Source of the DNA: Rheinheimera pleomorphica
Lineage (GTDB): Bacteria > Pseudomonadota > Gammaproteobacteria > Enterobacterales > Alteromonadaceae
Assembly: GCF_011634895.1 (NCBI RefSeq)
Contig: NZ_SIRR01000007.1
Location: 393,223 to 457,222 of the forward strand
Direction of reading: 5' to 3'
DNA: 64,000 nucleotides
Below the pieces are notes generated by a model, which was not told where the DNA came from, ran no database searches, and saw only the letters and a program-made list of their open reading frames with translations. The position numbers and the translations under genes were made by a program. Each line of letters starts with the position of its first letter. Position 1 is the first letter of the stretch. This document shows positions 46,601-53,756 of the stretch, one piece after another.

Positions 46601-48475
46601 AAGATCCGGCGCTGAAGGTGCTGCTGGTGTCGTGGTATCAATAGTAATCGCCAAACCAGGTGAGGCCACACTGGTATTGGTTGCTGCATCTGTTGCCGTT
46701 GCGGTAATAGTGTGAGCCCCTGAGGCCATGGCGCCGGCCGTAAACGACCAGTTGCCAGCACCATCGGCGCTGGTGGTGCCTAAAGTGCCGGACACCGACG
46801 AAATGACACTAACGGTCGAATTGGCCTCTGCCGTACCGGTAAAGGTGGGCGTATTGTCATTAGTAATATTGTCGGTTGATGAACTGCCGCTGTCAGAACC
46901 TGCCGCGAGATCCGGAGTAGACGGCGCAGCAGGTGCATCCCTGTCAGCGGTGTGTGTAGCACCTGAAGTAAACGCAGCAACATAGCCGTTGGTGTTGTTA
47001 CCGTTACCGGCGTTATCCGTGATGTTGGTATTGGCTTTTAAATCCAGCCGGATAGCACCTGTGCCGGTAATGCCCGTTACGGTAACATCGACAGAAGATC
47101 CGCTGGACGCACTTACCGCGCTGACAGTGCCTGCCGCTGTGCCGGATACGGTGGTTACTTGGAAGTCATCGCTGCTGATATTGTTGGCCGTTTCATTAAA
47201 CGTAACTGTATAGGTAACTGATGTAGCGGCCGCTGCCGGTGCACCAGACAGGCTAATGCTTTGTACAACGGGTGGGGTGGCATCGGGCGTTTGAAGATTA
47301 GATACTGCTAAATCATCGATTCCCAGCCAGAAAGGCCCGCTTCCGGTGATCGTTACCGAGGTCACATCGTCCGGCAAACTTGATATATCTATATTGGATT
47401 TCCATTCCAAATGACCTACTGAGCCACTGCTGACGGAGCCGCCCTTACTCGTTGTGAGAGAGAAGGTGCGGGCCGAACCACTGAAGTTATAAAGCGAAAT
47501 AGACGTTGGCGTAAAAGTTTCGTTGTTGGTGAACTCCAGCGTAATGCTTGTTTCGTAATCCTGAGCGTTAACTACATAACCACCTGGCCAACGGTAAGTT
47601 CCTCGGTCAGCGCCATTGACGGTCAACAGATAGTTTTTAGCCCCACTTTCATAAAACTGCGCATCTGCAAGGTAACTACCACCGTCGTTGTAGGCACCGC
47701 TGCCGGCTTTATAATGACTGAAATCTATGACACCGGTAAATGGCAGTATGCTGGTAAAATCTTTTAACGCCACGGAATTGGCTAAAGGGGTGGCATCTAT
47801 AACTCCGGTTTGAATTTCCAGCTCCCAGTCACCGCCTAAGGCGGCATTACCGGTCAGGTTAGTGGATGCGGCCACATCGATATGGGTGTTGTTCTTTATC
47901 AGATCAATAAACTGCTCGCCATCAACCCCTTTTGCCAGTTCACAACCGTAAAACAGTAAATCACCACCTGTGCGCAGTGCATTATTAAGCGCCTTAAAAG
48001 TATCGGGGTGTTGCATTAAGCTGTTGGCATCAATGTGGCTGCCGCCCAGCGACAACGCACCGGCGGTAGCATGTGAAAATATACGTACCGTCGCCAAATT
48101 AGAATATGCGGCCAGCGCCTGTTGCAGCTGCGTTAAGCCGGAGCTTGAGTGATCCAGTTCAACCCATGCCACTCCCGGTTTAATGGCTCTGCGCAAAATG
48201 GCTTTGTCAGCGGCATTAAGCGCGGCATCAACAACAAACAGCTCTTCTACCGGCATGGCTTGCTGCAGTTCAAGCTGCATATTAGCAGTGTCTGTTGTGA
48301 CATTAGTCGCTAAAGCAGGCAACGGTTTCTGGCTAATGCCGTTGCTAGGCACATCGTTTGCAGCAGGCGCTGCAGCGCTCAGGTAGCTGCGCTGGTAACT
48401 GCCAGTAAATTGTGCGGCATAGCCAGCGAAAGGCAGCAGTACGGATGACAAACCAGTGAGTATAAGATTCTTCAT
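37694..48475 (-). CDS. Giant secreted multidomain protein (DUF4347, Ig/cadherin repeats, CSLREA, GlyGly-CTERM-like, C-terminal beta-barrel)
   Basis: 3,593 residues. Signal peptide (1-21), then a DUF4347 domain (about 78-228, SHATAGALSLG, LLFYGCELAKG). Bacterial Ig-like and calcium-type repeats cover about 400-1490. A CSLREA-type opening (GLSLREALFWARAG, about 1510-1530) leads into a right-handed beta-helix (about 1540-1800). He_PIG-like repeats of 93 residues lie at about 2220-2595, followed by cadherin, HYR and Calx-beta-like modules, a choice-of-anchor-type domain (about 2990-3180) and two cadherin-like repeats. At about 3370 SSGGALYGWPLLLLAALAVMRRRQ (split here) is a GlyGly-CTERM-like sorting segment, followed by NVLKPLLILAALFSFNSQA, a signal-peptide-like run, then a roughly 190-residue barrel ending VMLGVSYHF. 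The role is probably adhesin or biofilm matrix protein. ATGA overlap with the sulfotransferase couples translation. Confidence 0.85.
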   Translation of the reverse strand: MKNLILTGLSSVLLPFAGYAAQFTGSYQRSYLSAAAPAANDVPSNGISQKPLPALATNVTTDTANMQLELQQAMPVEELFVVDAALNAADKAILRRAIKPGVAWVELDHSSSGLTQLQQALAAYSNLATVRIFSHATAGALSLGGSHIDANSLMQHPDTFKALNNALRTGGDLLFYGCELAKGVDGEQFIDLIKNNTHIDVAASTNLTGNAALGGDWELEIQTGVIDATPLANSVALKDFTSILPFTGVIDFSHYKAGSGAYNDGGSYLADAQFYESGAKNYLLTVNGADRGTYRWPGGYVVNAQDYETSITLEFTNNETFTPTSISLYNFSGSARTFSLTTSKGGSVSSGSVGHLEWKSNIDISSLPDDVTSVTITGSGPFWLGIDDLAVSNLQTPDATPPVVQSISLSGAPAAAATSVTYTVTFNETANNISSDDFQVTTVSGTAAGTVSAVSASSGSSVDVTVTGITGTGAIRLDLKANTNITDNAGNGNNTNGYVAAFTSGATHTADRDAPAAPSTPDLAAGSDSGSSSTDNITNDNTPTFTGTAEANSTVSVISSVSGTLGTTSADGAGNWSFTAGAMASGAHTITATATDAATNTSVASPGLAITIDTTTPAAPSAPDLSAASDSGSSNTDNLTNNTTPSFTGTAEANSTVSVMSSLSGTLGSTTADGSGNWSFTAGAMSAGTHTITATATDVSGNTSGASSGLAITIDTTVPSVASVSVPANATYSSGQNLDFTVNSSENVTLDTGGGTPQLALTIGATTRQATYLSGSGSSALLFRYTVQAGDNDSDGIAVAGSIDTNGGTVRDAAGNALNTTLNAVGATANVLVDAVAPTVSSVSVPANATYSSGQNLDFTVNSSENITVDTGGGTPQLALTIGATTRQATYLSGSGSSALVFRYTVQAGDSDSDGIAVAASIDTNGGTMRDAAGNALNTTLNAVGATTSVLVDAVAPTLQTLNPADGASNVAVDANFVMTFSENIALGAGDIVIYDSADTPVVSIDVAANGGQLSITNNELTINPTADLNENTSYYIQLANGAITDLAGTPYAGLADNTSWNFTVADITPPTVTAITVNGAPLTTAESMQFTVTFDEVPANVTVADFSLTLSGATVSANIASVSAVNANSVTVTIDQISGTGTLRLDVIANSGITDALGNGNGTNGFVPAFSSGELHAVDREAPAVPANLTLDAASDSGVPADAITNDNTPTINGTADANVTVALSSSLDGAIGSTTADANGDWSLTPAMALSDGSHNLTAVASDAANNTSAASAALTLAIDTVAPSASLVFADSSLVAGDTSLVTITFNEAVTGFSNDDLTVANGSLSPVSSSDGGISWSTTFTPAADTTAATNVISLNMTAVADIAGNAGSGSTNSANYSIDTLRPTASLVMADTELLAGETSQLTITFSEAVSGLTNDDLSVLFGSLDAVTSADGGITWTATYTPDADTYELNNAITLDTSGVTDAAGNTGSGNSSSNEFTVRTQSLTLLVTSDLDINDDETTAVTLVDDEADGNGLSLREALFWARAGDTITFDLDNSTAGKQGGNISLNGTELAINHSDLTINGDLDTDQRPDITISANHSSRVLAIGSGLSNIDINGLTLTQGTVSGGGAGIAIGNNASVTLRNAVISDNNETALGGGGIYGASVNLTLVNTSVVGNSSTSFGGGLRIVGNASNLTLINSTVSGNTTSGASAHGGGIQFDSTETLTLVNTTISGNAALGAGAVGGGLRVTSGTANLYNSTLVGNAAASAGGGLSANGTDTVINSVIAGNTAGADAAAGAAGSALASGGVPDDVNGTIEIASHSFFGSNAIITTDTSSLNNQGTSELLLTDLADNGGVVLTHQPLAGSALSDAGSTAALPADSYDIDADSNIAEALPLDAVGAARIAGAAVDIGAVEGNRAPVLSDLAGGNTFIEAGSPVVIDNDITVTDDELDILNGGNGNYSGAFVTIMRSGGANSTDSFSFADGSGMSLVAGEVLKNGLAIASFDTSSAGQLLLTFTDANGELPERSDVNAIMQQITYTNSSNDPDTSVVLDWTFTDEAGAPVTETASVSISLKNDAPVLTATGGAVTFTENGAAVDLFNNLSIDLIEAAQSVIGLQLTVTGVNNGSAEILTIDGSDIALTQANSLTTASNALQASVVLTGSTATVSLSHATGISSALTEAILDAITYRNSSQDPNPLSRVVTLNSLQDDGGTANDGVDSSMPAIVTTVTISAVNNAPTISGIAATLVNQNTLYSFTPSAADVDSNSLTFSIANQPAWASFNSATGTLRGVPAQADVGVNSNIVISVSDGELSSSLPAFSLTVIDVNDAPTISGSPATTVAQDALYSFTPTASDIDTGDNLTFSISNKPGWASFNSANGALTGTPGNSDVGTTAGIVISVSDGSLSATLPAFSLTVTNVNDAPTISGSPATTVAQDAPYSFTPTASDIDTGDNLTFSISNKPGWASFNSASGALTGTPGNSDVGSTAGIVISVSDGSLTAALPAFSLTVTNVNDAPSISGSPATTVSQDAQYSFTPTASDPDDDTLSFSISNKPSWASFDTATGALTGTPAKTDVGTTTGIVISVSDGEFTASLDAFNLEVVNVNAAPLAVDDNFTLLVSDNHSYLLDVLLNDTDPDEDSLTITTAKASIGLVSIQANKLLFTAPDNFSGTASFSYRISDGELSDMARVTLQIAGSNQNAPVITAPSDLTVDATGLFTKVDVGVATAVDSTGNRLAVSLVNGIPLFSTGRHELYWRATDASGQSSTVTQLLQINPLVSLSKPQTVLNNSTVSFDVILNGPPPAYPVEVGYVVTGSASTLTEHDLAAGSVQIDSGLRASISFNVFADLTTEAEKQIVITLDDNLNLGVNASTTITVTEANLAPVIQLDAQQQGENRLTLSKTAGVVTVSAQVFDANPADTVSLQWQADAALLNTSADTSQFVFDPADLSSGVYRIAVTATDDAPQPLSRTAEVYLLVQDTLPVLDDSDSNNNLIPDNVEGLGDSNGNGIADYLDPGFDCNVIPEQLAAVTQFVAEGEPGICLRKGATAVLSNTGGIQLTSADLQWLEPDMQASNIGGTFDFILRNLPATGASYALALPQRQPVPANAVYRKFTPANGWNNFVQNEQNRLFSAPGEPGFCPPPGSSNWQPGLTAGHWCVQLTIEDGGPNDADGLANGAIVDPGGVAVILNNNQLPVAADDSYAVQWNQSHTLDVLQNDTDADADTLSINQATAAFGNVSISDDGLTLLYTPSQDFVGEDSLSYAITDGNNGSASATVTVTVYYNRAPVVTNATASTDDRTSLELDVLANASDPDGDTLVISSATAQHGSVSVTAAQTLSYTPQPGFDGTDTVSFTLSDQRGGSVNGTVNITVTAYEVITVVNKSSGGALYGWPLLLLAALAVMRRRQNVLKPLLILAALFSFNSQANWSVEALFGNSTTRQSTAEVSRLLPADAELLQYDNSGNSWALGLSYYFTPRLAVQAHYVDLGDASVSIRGDSLTPAQFHQTVSDIGPMLAEGVRSGLSYHLWQYAGWSATVQAGVFAWDSETHSRAGNNLIQNKASDTDLYWALGARYALDQHLALQAMFNRYHLQGNKADNVMLGVSYHF
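40695..41808 (-). repeat. Tandem 279-bp repeats encoding He_PIG domains
   Basis: Four copies of a 279-bp (93-residue) unit, with boundaries marked by the recurrent NVNDAPTISGSPATTV at 40695, 40971, 41250, 41529 and 41808. The two central copies are nearly identical at the DNA level, which implies recent duplication. Copy number is likely variable between strains. Confidence 0.85.
45590..46303 (-). repeat. Pair of near-identical 357-bp repeats
   Basis: Two consecutive 119-residue units (VPANATYSSGQNLDFTVNSS...) differ at only scattered bases; the same words recur at an offset of 357 bp (45621 against 45978). A less similar 306-bp Ig-like pair follows at 46329-46940. Confidence 0.85.
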
Positions 48476-49332
48476 AGCGATGATGTTCCCGTCTCTGCGG
48501 TGGCGAGCTTAGTGGTTTTTTTACCGGCAATAATGTTGGCAGCCGTGCCGGCCCGGTCTTGCCAGAAGTCCATATCTTGGTATTTCACAAATAAATCGGG
48601 GGGTAAAATGCTGCGGCGTTGTTTAAAATCAACTTTTTTCCTCACCGTGTGCAGCCCTTTAACGCCCAGCTTTTGGTCAAATTCGCTTTCTTCGTAATCC
48701 ACCTGTTCAAAATTATGTTTAAACGGTGTTTCGCCAAGAAATTGATAGATGAGTTCCAGCGAGCGCGCAGGGTGCTGACATAGCAAATCATAATCTACCA
48801 ACAGTAATCTATCGGAGTATTCGCCATAATAAGCTTCTTTTAATGCGGTCCAGGCTGAGCCGACAGCACCTGCGGCGTTAATTAATGCTTCGCAGCGGCT
48901 GTAAACCGTTTGCCGCGTAGCGGGGGTAAACATCCGGCTGTAGTCAAACGGGTTTTTACGGTAAATCACCTCAAAACTGTCCATAATCCAGGCCGGGTTG
49001 CGCACACAACAAATTATTTTAAAATCATCAACTAGCTCTACAAGTTGGTGCAGCCTGGCGGTCCAGTTACGGTTAGTATCAAAAATGACGGCCTGTTCGG
49101 TATCGGCGTAGTAGGCGTCGATCAAAGCACGGCATATCGCCTTACGTTTCGCTGCTGTAAAGAATGAGTAAGACTCGCTGGCGGCGCCCATTTGTTCTAA
49201 AGCGCCATTCACCAAACCAGCAACGGGGCTGCTCATTGCTGCATGAAAGCGCGGGTTTTGTTTGAGAATGCCAGCAAGTAATGTTGAACCTGAACGAGGC
49301 AAACCGGAAATAAAATGGAACTGCTGGGGCAT
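48472..49332 (-). CDS. Sulfotransferase family protein
   Basis: 286 residues from the ATG at 49332; the longer frame begins with TTG at 49341 and is not preferred. The PAPS-binding 5'-phosphosulfate loop SGLPRSGSTLLAGILKQ is at about residues 7-23. The 3'-phosphate-binding strand is FKIICCVRNPAWIMDSFEV at about 106-124. No signal peptide, so cytoplasmic. The acceptor is unknown; because the stop overlaps the giant gene start (ATGA), the giant protein, its glycan or the tail-collar protein are candidates by inference. Confidence 0.82.
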   Translation of the reverse strand: MPQQFHFISGLPRSGSTLLAGILKQNPRFHAAMSSPVAGLVNGALEQMGAASESYSFFTAAKRKAICRALIDAYYADTEQAVIFDTNRNWTARLHQLVELVDDFKIICCVRNPAWIMDSFEVIYRKNPFDYSRMFTPATRQTVYSRCEALINAAGAVGSAWTALKEAYYGEYSDRLLLVDYDLLCQHPARSLELIYQFLGETPFKHNFEQVDYEESEFDQKLGVKGLHTVRKKVDFKQRRSILPPDLFVKYQDMDFWQDRAGTAANIIAGKKTTKLATAETGTSSL

Positions 49333-49434
49333 AAAATTCAACTTTTTGTTTATTGGCTAAGTGTTGTTTTAATTTAAACTTTTAGCAAGTACTGTTCAGC
49401 TTGTATTCAGTTGGTTTCACCGGAGTAAGGGCGA

Positions 49435-49456
49435 AGAGCCGCAGTTTTCCGGCTCT
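49435..49456 (-). terminator. Hairpin between tail-collar and sulfotransferase genes
   Basis: AGAGCCG (49435-49441) pairs with CGGCTCT (49450-49456). No T-tract follows on the minus strand, so it may attenuate rather than end transcription, leaving the downstream genes in the same operon at a lower level. Confidence 0.45.
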
Positions 49457-49468
49457 CAGCGTGTAATA

Positions 49469-50089
49469 TTAAGGGCGCGGTGGATATACTCCGTTAACAC
49501 AGATAATGTAGTTTAATGCCAGAAAGGGCTGCATATTGTTGTGCGCAGCACCACCACCTGTAGCACCGACATCAACGTTGGCGGTGCCCAGTGCTCCACT
49601 AAGTTGCACTTGCACTGCATCAGACGCCATAGTGACATTTTTGCTGTCGGTATAGTCTTGCGCCTGCGCTGGCCCACTAGCAGGTGATTTACCCCAGTAA
49701 GCCGCGGTAGGATCGTTAGTTGCGTTACCCGCCGTGCCTGCATTTACTGTCGTTGTTGCGGTTAAGCCGGTAAATGAAATGGGTTGGGTTACCGCGGTAT
49801 GCGTATGCGCAGGTATTTGATTTTGGCTCAAAGCCACTGTCTCCTGGCCGCCATTTTGTGCCAGCGCATAGTTTGTGCCGGTAACCGCGGTGCCTGCGCC
49901 TAATGGTACTCTGCCACGCAGATCTGGCAGTTTAAAAGTACTTGAGCCATTACCACCAAAGGCAAAGCCCAAAATTGAGAATAACGCCTGGTATTGTGAA
50001 ACAGGCAGTTCTTGTCCGTTACAAAACATATAATCAACAGGTGCATAGTTACCAGCGAATAATTTTATGACACCAATATACTCATCCAT
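49469..50089 (-). CDS. Phage tail-collar domain protein (MdpB/microcystin-dependent type)
   Basis: 206 residues, AAGGA ahead of the ATG. GVIKLFAGNYAPVDYMFCNGQELPVSQYQALFSILGFAFGG is the conserved start of the tail-collar fold, followed by FKLPDLRGRVPLGAG and QIPAHTHTA; the ending LALNYIICVNGVYPPR is also standard. These Mdp proteins are not phage-encoded; they are found on chromosomes of many bacteria, often in tandem with sulfotransferase or large surface protein genes. No signal peptide, so the export route is unclear. Confidence 0.87.
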   Translation of the reverse strand: MDEYIGVIKLFAGNYAPVDYMFCNGQELPVSQYQALFSILGFAFGGNGSSTFKLPDLRGRVPLGAGTAVTGTNYALAQNGGQETVALSQNQIPAHTHTAVTQPISFTGLTATTTVNAGTAGNATNDPTAAYWGKSPASGPAQAQDYTDSKNVTMASDAVQVQLSGALGTANVDVGATGGGAAHNNMQPFLALNYIICVNGVYPPRP

Positions 50090-50205
50090 ATTAAATTCCT
50101 TTATCTGTGCTTAAGATTGTAGCTCTGGCTACGACAACACTATAGGTAGCAACAATCTAAAGCGTGCCGATAAAGTTATGATAAATATTGAATAGCGGTA
50201 GCGGC

Positions 50206-51093
50206 TTAGTTAAGTATCAGGATGGTACCCAGCACGGTAAGGGCAGCCCCGAGCCAGGCGCCTATAGCCGGGCTGCGTTTATATACCAGCCATAGCAGCG
50301 GCAGTACCAGCACCGGGCTGACAGAAGATAGCACCGCCACCATACCGGCATCGCCGTATTTTAAAGCCTGCAGTATTAAGGTCATGCCCAGCACCATCGA
50401 CAGGGCGGCATTGGCCAGCACCAGTAAAAACACTTTCTTATTCATCGGTAAATAAGCGCGGGCCACTTTAAAGCCGAGCATAAAAATCAGCTGATGCAAT
50501 ACAAAGGCGGTGCTCATCCGTACCGCCGATGCGGCTACGGCATCAATTTCGGTTTCCATCAGCGGCTTTAGCATTAAGGTGGCTACCGCCTGGCACAGTG
50601 CGGCCAACAGGCCGAGCGCGACGCCACTTTTTAGCTGGCTTTGGTTAGCCTCCCAGGCGTGTAGCTCGGTTTTGCGTTTACCAAAAAAGATGGCAATCAT
50701 TACGCCGCTGATCAGTAAGCTGCTGCCGGCTAAGGTCCAGCCCCATTGGGTTTCGCCAAGGAAGATATAGGCCAGTATGACCGAGAACAGACTGTGGCTG
50801 GCAAATAACACGCCGGCGCGGCGCGGGCCCAGGCGGTTCATCGCGGCAAACAGGGCGGTGTCGCCGATAAAAATACCGATAATGCCGGATACAACTAATA
50901 AGCCCAGACTGTCGATGGCCAGCGTTACCCAGCCGCCGCTAACCGCAGCAATCAGCCACAGCATGATAGCCGCGCACAGCATACGCCAGCGGGTAAAGGC
51001 AAAGGCCCCTAAATGGGTAGAGGCGGTGGCCGACATCAGGCTGCCACAGGCCCAGCAGGCGGCGGCAGCCAGCGCCAGATATTCGTAAGACAA
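50206..51093 (-). CDS. EamA-type DMT transporter
   Basis: 295 residues from a TTG start (no ATG is available nearby). Ten hydrophobic helices in two EamA repeats: the first contains GIFIGDTALFAAMNRLGPRRAGVLFASHSLFSVILAYIFLGE, the second AALSMVLGMTLILQALKYGDAGMVAVLSSVSPVLVLPLLWLVY. DMT transporters export or import small metabolites; the substrate is unknown. The gene is divergent from the potassium-channel gene. Confidence 0.83.
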   Translation of the reverse strand: MSYEYLALAAAACWACGSLMSATASTHLGAFAFTRWRMLCAAIMLWLIAAVSGGWVTLAIDSLGLLVVSGIIGIFIGDTALFAAMNRLGPRRAGVLFASHSLFSVILAYIFLGETQWGWTLAGSSLLISGVMIAIFFGKRKTELHAWEANQSQLKSGVALGLLAALCQAVATLMLKPLMETEIDAVAASAVRMSTAFVLHQLIFMLGFKVARAYLPMNKKVFLLVLANAALSMVLGMTLILQALKYGDAGMVAVLSSVSPVLVLPLLWLVYKRSPAIGAWLGAALTVLGTILILN

Positions 51094-51180
51094 AGCGTTA
51101 GCTCATCAAATCAGGGTAGCGTATTATAAAAACAGCATCAGGCTTAAGCCAGATAATAAATCAGGGTGCCAAAACGACCG

Positions 51181-51996
51181 ATGGACACAACAACTCGCCA
51201 TAGCTGGCGGCAAAAGCTAGCGCTGCAACTTGACCCCGAGCTTAACCCGCGCGAGGGCCTTACACCGCTTAATGCTCTGATTACCTTTGTTATTATTGTT
51301 GGCATTATTACCGCAGTGTTGCAAACCGAGGTGAAAATTTACCAGGGCAACGAACATTGGTTTCGTTTAACTGAGCTGGCCTTTGGCAGTCTATTTTTGC
51401 TGGAATACTGCGCCCGGGTTTGGACCTGTGTTGAAAATGATAAAGTACGCAGTCGCTGGCGCTATGTTCTGTCCTGGGTTGCCATAGCTGATTTGATGGC
51501 GGTGATGGTGGCCTTTTCGGTTTATCTGGGCAATGGCGGTATTTTACTGCGTTTATTGTTGCTGATTAGGGTGTTACAACTGGCCAGACTGGGCCGTTTC
51601 TCGATGGCAATGGAATGCATTATCGAAGCGGTGCGTAGCCGAGGCTATGAATTGTTGGTCAGCGCCATCTTTGCCGGCCTGCTGCTGCTGATCTCTTCTA
51701 CACTGCTGTATTTGGTGGAAGGACCACACCAGCCCGAGGCGTTTGGCTCTATTTTACGCAGTGCCTGGTGGGCTATCGCAACGCTAACCACTGTTGGTTA
51801 CGGCGATGTGTACCCGATCACGGCATTGGGGCGCTTTCTGGCCGGTGTTACGGCAATTACCGGTGTCTGTATTATTGCCGTGCCCACCGGTATTTTGGCG
51901 TCTGCCTTTAGTGATGCCATTAATACCGCTAAAGAGCGGCATCGCAAGCTGCCGAAAATACTTGAGCGTGATAAAGGTTCAGCTAACCGCGAGTAA
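51181..51996 (+). CDS. Voltage-gated-type potassium channel
   Basis: About 271 residues from ATG 51181; a GTG at 51166 is a possible earlier start, and neither has a clear ribosome site. Six helices: S4-like LLRLLLLIRVLQLARLGRF carries arginines at three- to six-residue spacing. The pore helix and selectivity filter TTVGYGDVYP lie near the C-terminus, followed by S6 (GVTAITGVCIIAVPTGILASAF). The filter is canonical for K+. No cytoplasmic RCK domain is present. Confidence 0.88.
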   Translation: MDTTTRHSWRQKLALQLDPELNPREGLTPLNALITFVIIVGIITAVLQTEVKIYQGNEHWFRLTELAFGSLFLLEYCARVWTCVENDKVRSRWRYVLSWVAIADLMAVMVAFSVYLGNGGILLRLLLLIRVLQLARLGRFSMAMECIIEAVRSRGYELLVSAIFAGLLLLISSTLLYLVEGPHQPEAFGSILRSAWWAIATLTTVGYGDVYPITALGRFLAGVTAITGVCIIAVPTGILASAFSDAINTAKERHRKLPKILERDKGSANRE

Positions 51997-52011
51997 TATG
52001 ATATTTAACCG

Positions 52012-52039
52012 TTGCAGCATTGTTTTGCATTGTTATAAT
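52012..52039 (+). promoter_or_regulatory. Sigma-70-type promoter
   Basis: TTGCAG (52012-52017) and TATAAT (52034-52039) are 16 bases apart and stand 32 bp before the lipoprotein start at 52071. Confidence 0.6.
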
Positions 52040-52070
52040 TCGGCGTTGTTTTTGAACTGGGAATGTAAAT

Positions 52071-53150
52071 ATGCAACGGAGTATGAAAACCAGCTTACTG
52101 TGCATAGCACTGACTGCTGCGCTGGGTGGCTGTGCCTCTACCACTAAAACGGTTGATAGCACACCGAAAAACCCGACCATGGTAATGAAAGCCGATTACT
52201 ATATTAATGGCTTATATTTGCCCGAGTTTAATGGTAAACAAACGGTGTATACCCGCTCAGACCGCCGCCGGTTGGATCATGATACCAAGTACAATAATAT
52301 TTTGATGCGCTGGGCCAATAGCCATACCGGCCAGATTGCCCGCATTGATACTCAGCTGAGCTATTTGCTGGATCATGATAAAAAACAATACAGCGAATGC
52401 CCGCTTTCCGGTTGTACCACCTTTAGTTTTGCCGATCTAAAGGCGTCATCAGAGCAAGATGAGCAATACGAAAGTTATGAATCTCTTGGCTGTACCGTTG
52501 ATTTGGTTAGCAACGACTTTAGCGTTGAGAAAACCGGCCAGCAAAGGGCTATCGCCAACGTATTGGCAGAAGAATACCAGGTTAAATGGCAAGTCGTGAT
52601 GCAGGATAGCCGCGCGAAAAAAGACACCAATCTGGCACAGATGACCTTCTGGACCACCACGCCGCAGGCTGAAATGCAGCAGGCATGGCAGGTGCAGCGC
52701 GAATTTCAAACCGGCTATGCGCAAAACGCTACGGATAATCCGTTAATCCGCTTGCTGGGCAAAGAGGCTTATATGGCCGTGGCTGCCGTAACCGGTGATA
52801 TTGAAAATACGGATAAAGAGCAGTACAACCGCTTTTTAAAAGAGCTGGGTAAAATTAAAGGCTACCCGCTTTCTATCAAAATGGAATGGTATCGTAATGC
52901 TCAGGCCTGTCAGGAAAAGCGCAGTAGCGCGGCGCAAAATAACGGCGTCGATCTGACCGGCGGTTTGGGCGATGCCGCTAAGAGTATGCTGTCAGGCTTT
53001 GTGAACCAGCAAAAAGAGAAAATTTTGGATGAATGGCGTAAAAAGCCGCTATTCCATTACCTGTACGACATTACTTACCTGAAAGAAGAGCTGGTGCACG
53101 ATAGTGTGTTTAGCCCGGCGGCTGATTATCAGCTAACCGACCGGCAATAG
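52071..53150 (+). CDS. Hypothetical lipoprotein, 359 aa
   Basis: Start at 52071 is chosen because GGGA lies seven bases before it; the second ATG at 52083 has a ribosome-like GGAG too close to it. Lipobox ALGGC (C21). The body has no repeat or known domain: charged regions such as LEEYQVKWQVVMQDSRAKKDTN and a C-terminal helical tail (FLKELGKIKGYPLSIKMEWYRNAQACQ). Family not recognised. The gene is followed by a bidirectional terminator. Confidence 0.65.
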   Translation: MQRSMKTSLLCIALTAALGGCASTTKTVDSTPKNPTMVMKADYYINGLYLPEFNGKQTVYTRSDRRRLDHDTKYNNILMRWANSHTGQIARIDTQLSYLLDHDKKQYSECPLSGCTTFSFADLKASSEQDEQYESYESLGCTVDLVSNDFSVEKTGQQRAIANVLAEEYQVKWQVVMQDSRAKKDTNLAQMTFWTTTPQAEMQQAWQVQREFQTGYAQNATDNPLIRLLGKEAYMAVAAVTGDIENTDKEQYNRFLKELGKIKGYPLSIKMEWYRNAQACQEKRSSAAQNNGVDLTGGLGDAAKSMLSGFVNQQKEKILDEWRKKPLFHYLYDITYLKEELVHDSVFSPAADYQLTDRQ

Positions 53151-53170
53151 CTTGGTAATAGGGGGCTGCT

Positions 53171-53196
53171 AAGCGCTGATATCAATGTCAGCGCTT
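53171..53196. terminator. Bidirectional terminator
   Basis: AAGCGCTGA (53171-53179) pairs with TCAGCGCTT (53188-53196), with a T-run after the second arm on the plus strand. The second arm contains the stop codon of the convergent DUF4442 gene. Confidence 0.85.
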
Positions 53197-53685
53197 TTTC
53201 GGTACCCAGGCCCAGGTCATGTTAGCGTTGACCGGCTCAATACCGGCGCTGTCGGTAATAGTGACCGCTACCATAACTTCACCTTTATCCTCATTGTGCA
53301 TTGCCGCGATTTGCTCGTCGGTGAGGGTGGCGGTTGCCGTTAAGTCACCGCTCGAGCGTTTGATATAGTCAATCTGCATTTGTTTTAGCAGCGGCAGCTT
53401 GTTGTCGGGCAGATGAATGCCAACCAAAAAACCGGTGGCAGATTCAGCCAGCAAACCAGTGGCGGCAGCATGTACTGAACCGATATGGTTTTGTGCTTTT
53501 TTACGGTTTTTCAGCCGCAACACCGAGCGGGCGCCTTTAAGCTCCAGCACTTCCACACCGGCGGTACCGGCGAATTTAATCACCCGGCCAAATACCGTAC
53601 TTAAGGCAAAAGCCTGCATAAATACCGGTAACTGATAGCATTTGTTGACAATACGCTGCAATTTATTTGGCTTGTGTTGGCTCAT
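53188..53685 (-). CDS. DUF4442 (hotdog-fold, thioesterase-like) protein
   Basis: 165 residues. The sequence GTAGVEVLELKGARSVLRLKNRKKAQNHIGSVHAAATGLLAESATGFLVG shows the hotdog-fold signature: the central helix after N-H-I-G-S-V-H. DUF4442 proteins are probable acyl-CoA thioesterases or chaperones of acyl substrates; the substrate is unknown. Its final codons form one arm of the terminator. Confidence 0.82.
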   Translation of the reverse strand: MSQHKPNKLQRIVNKCYQLPVFMQAFALSTVFGRVIKFAGTAGVEVLELKGARSVLRLKNRKKAQNHIGSVHAAATGLLAESATGFLVGIHLPDNKLPLLKQMQIDYIKRSSGDLTATATLTDEQIAAMHNEDKGEVMVAVTITDSAGIEPVNANMTWAWVPKKR

Positions 53686-53756
53686 TGTGGTCTGACCTGT
53701 TTGGGCTTTTGCGCACTATGCCAAGCCAGAGGCATAAAAGCAAGTGGACGCCGGGC

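Noticed and set aside
49469..50089. Tail-collar gene as sign of a prophage
   Set aside because: No other phage gene is nearby, and chromosomal MdpB-type tail-collar genes are common outside prophages.
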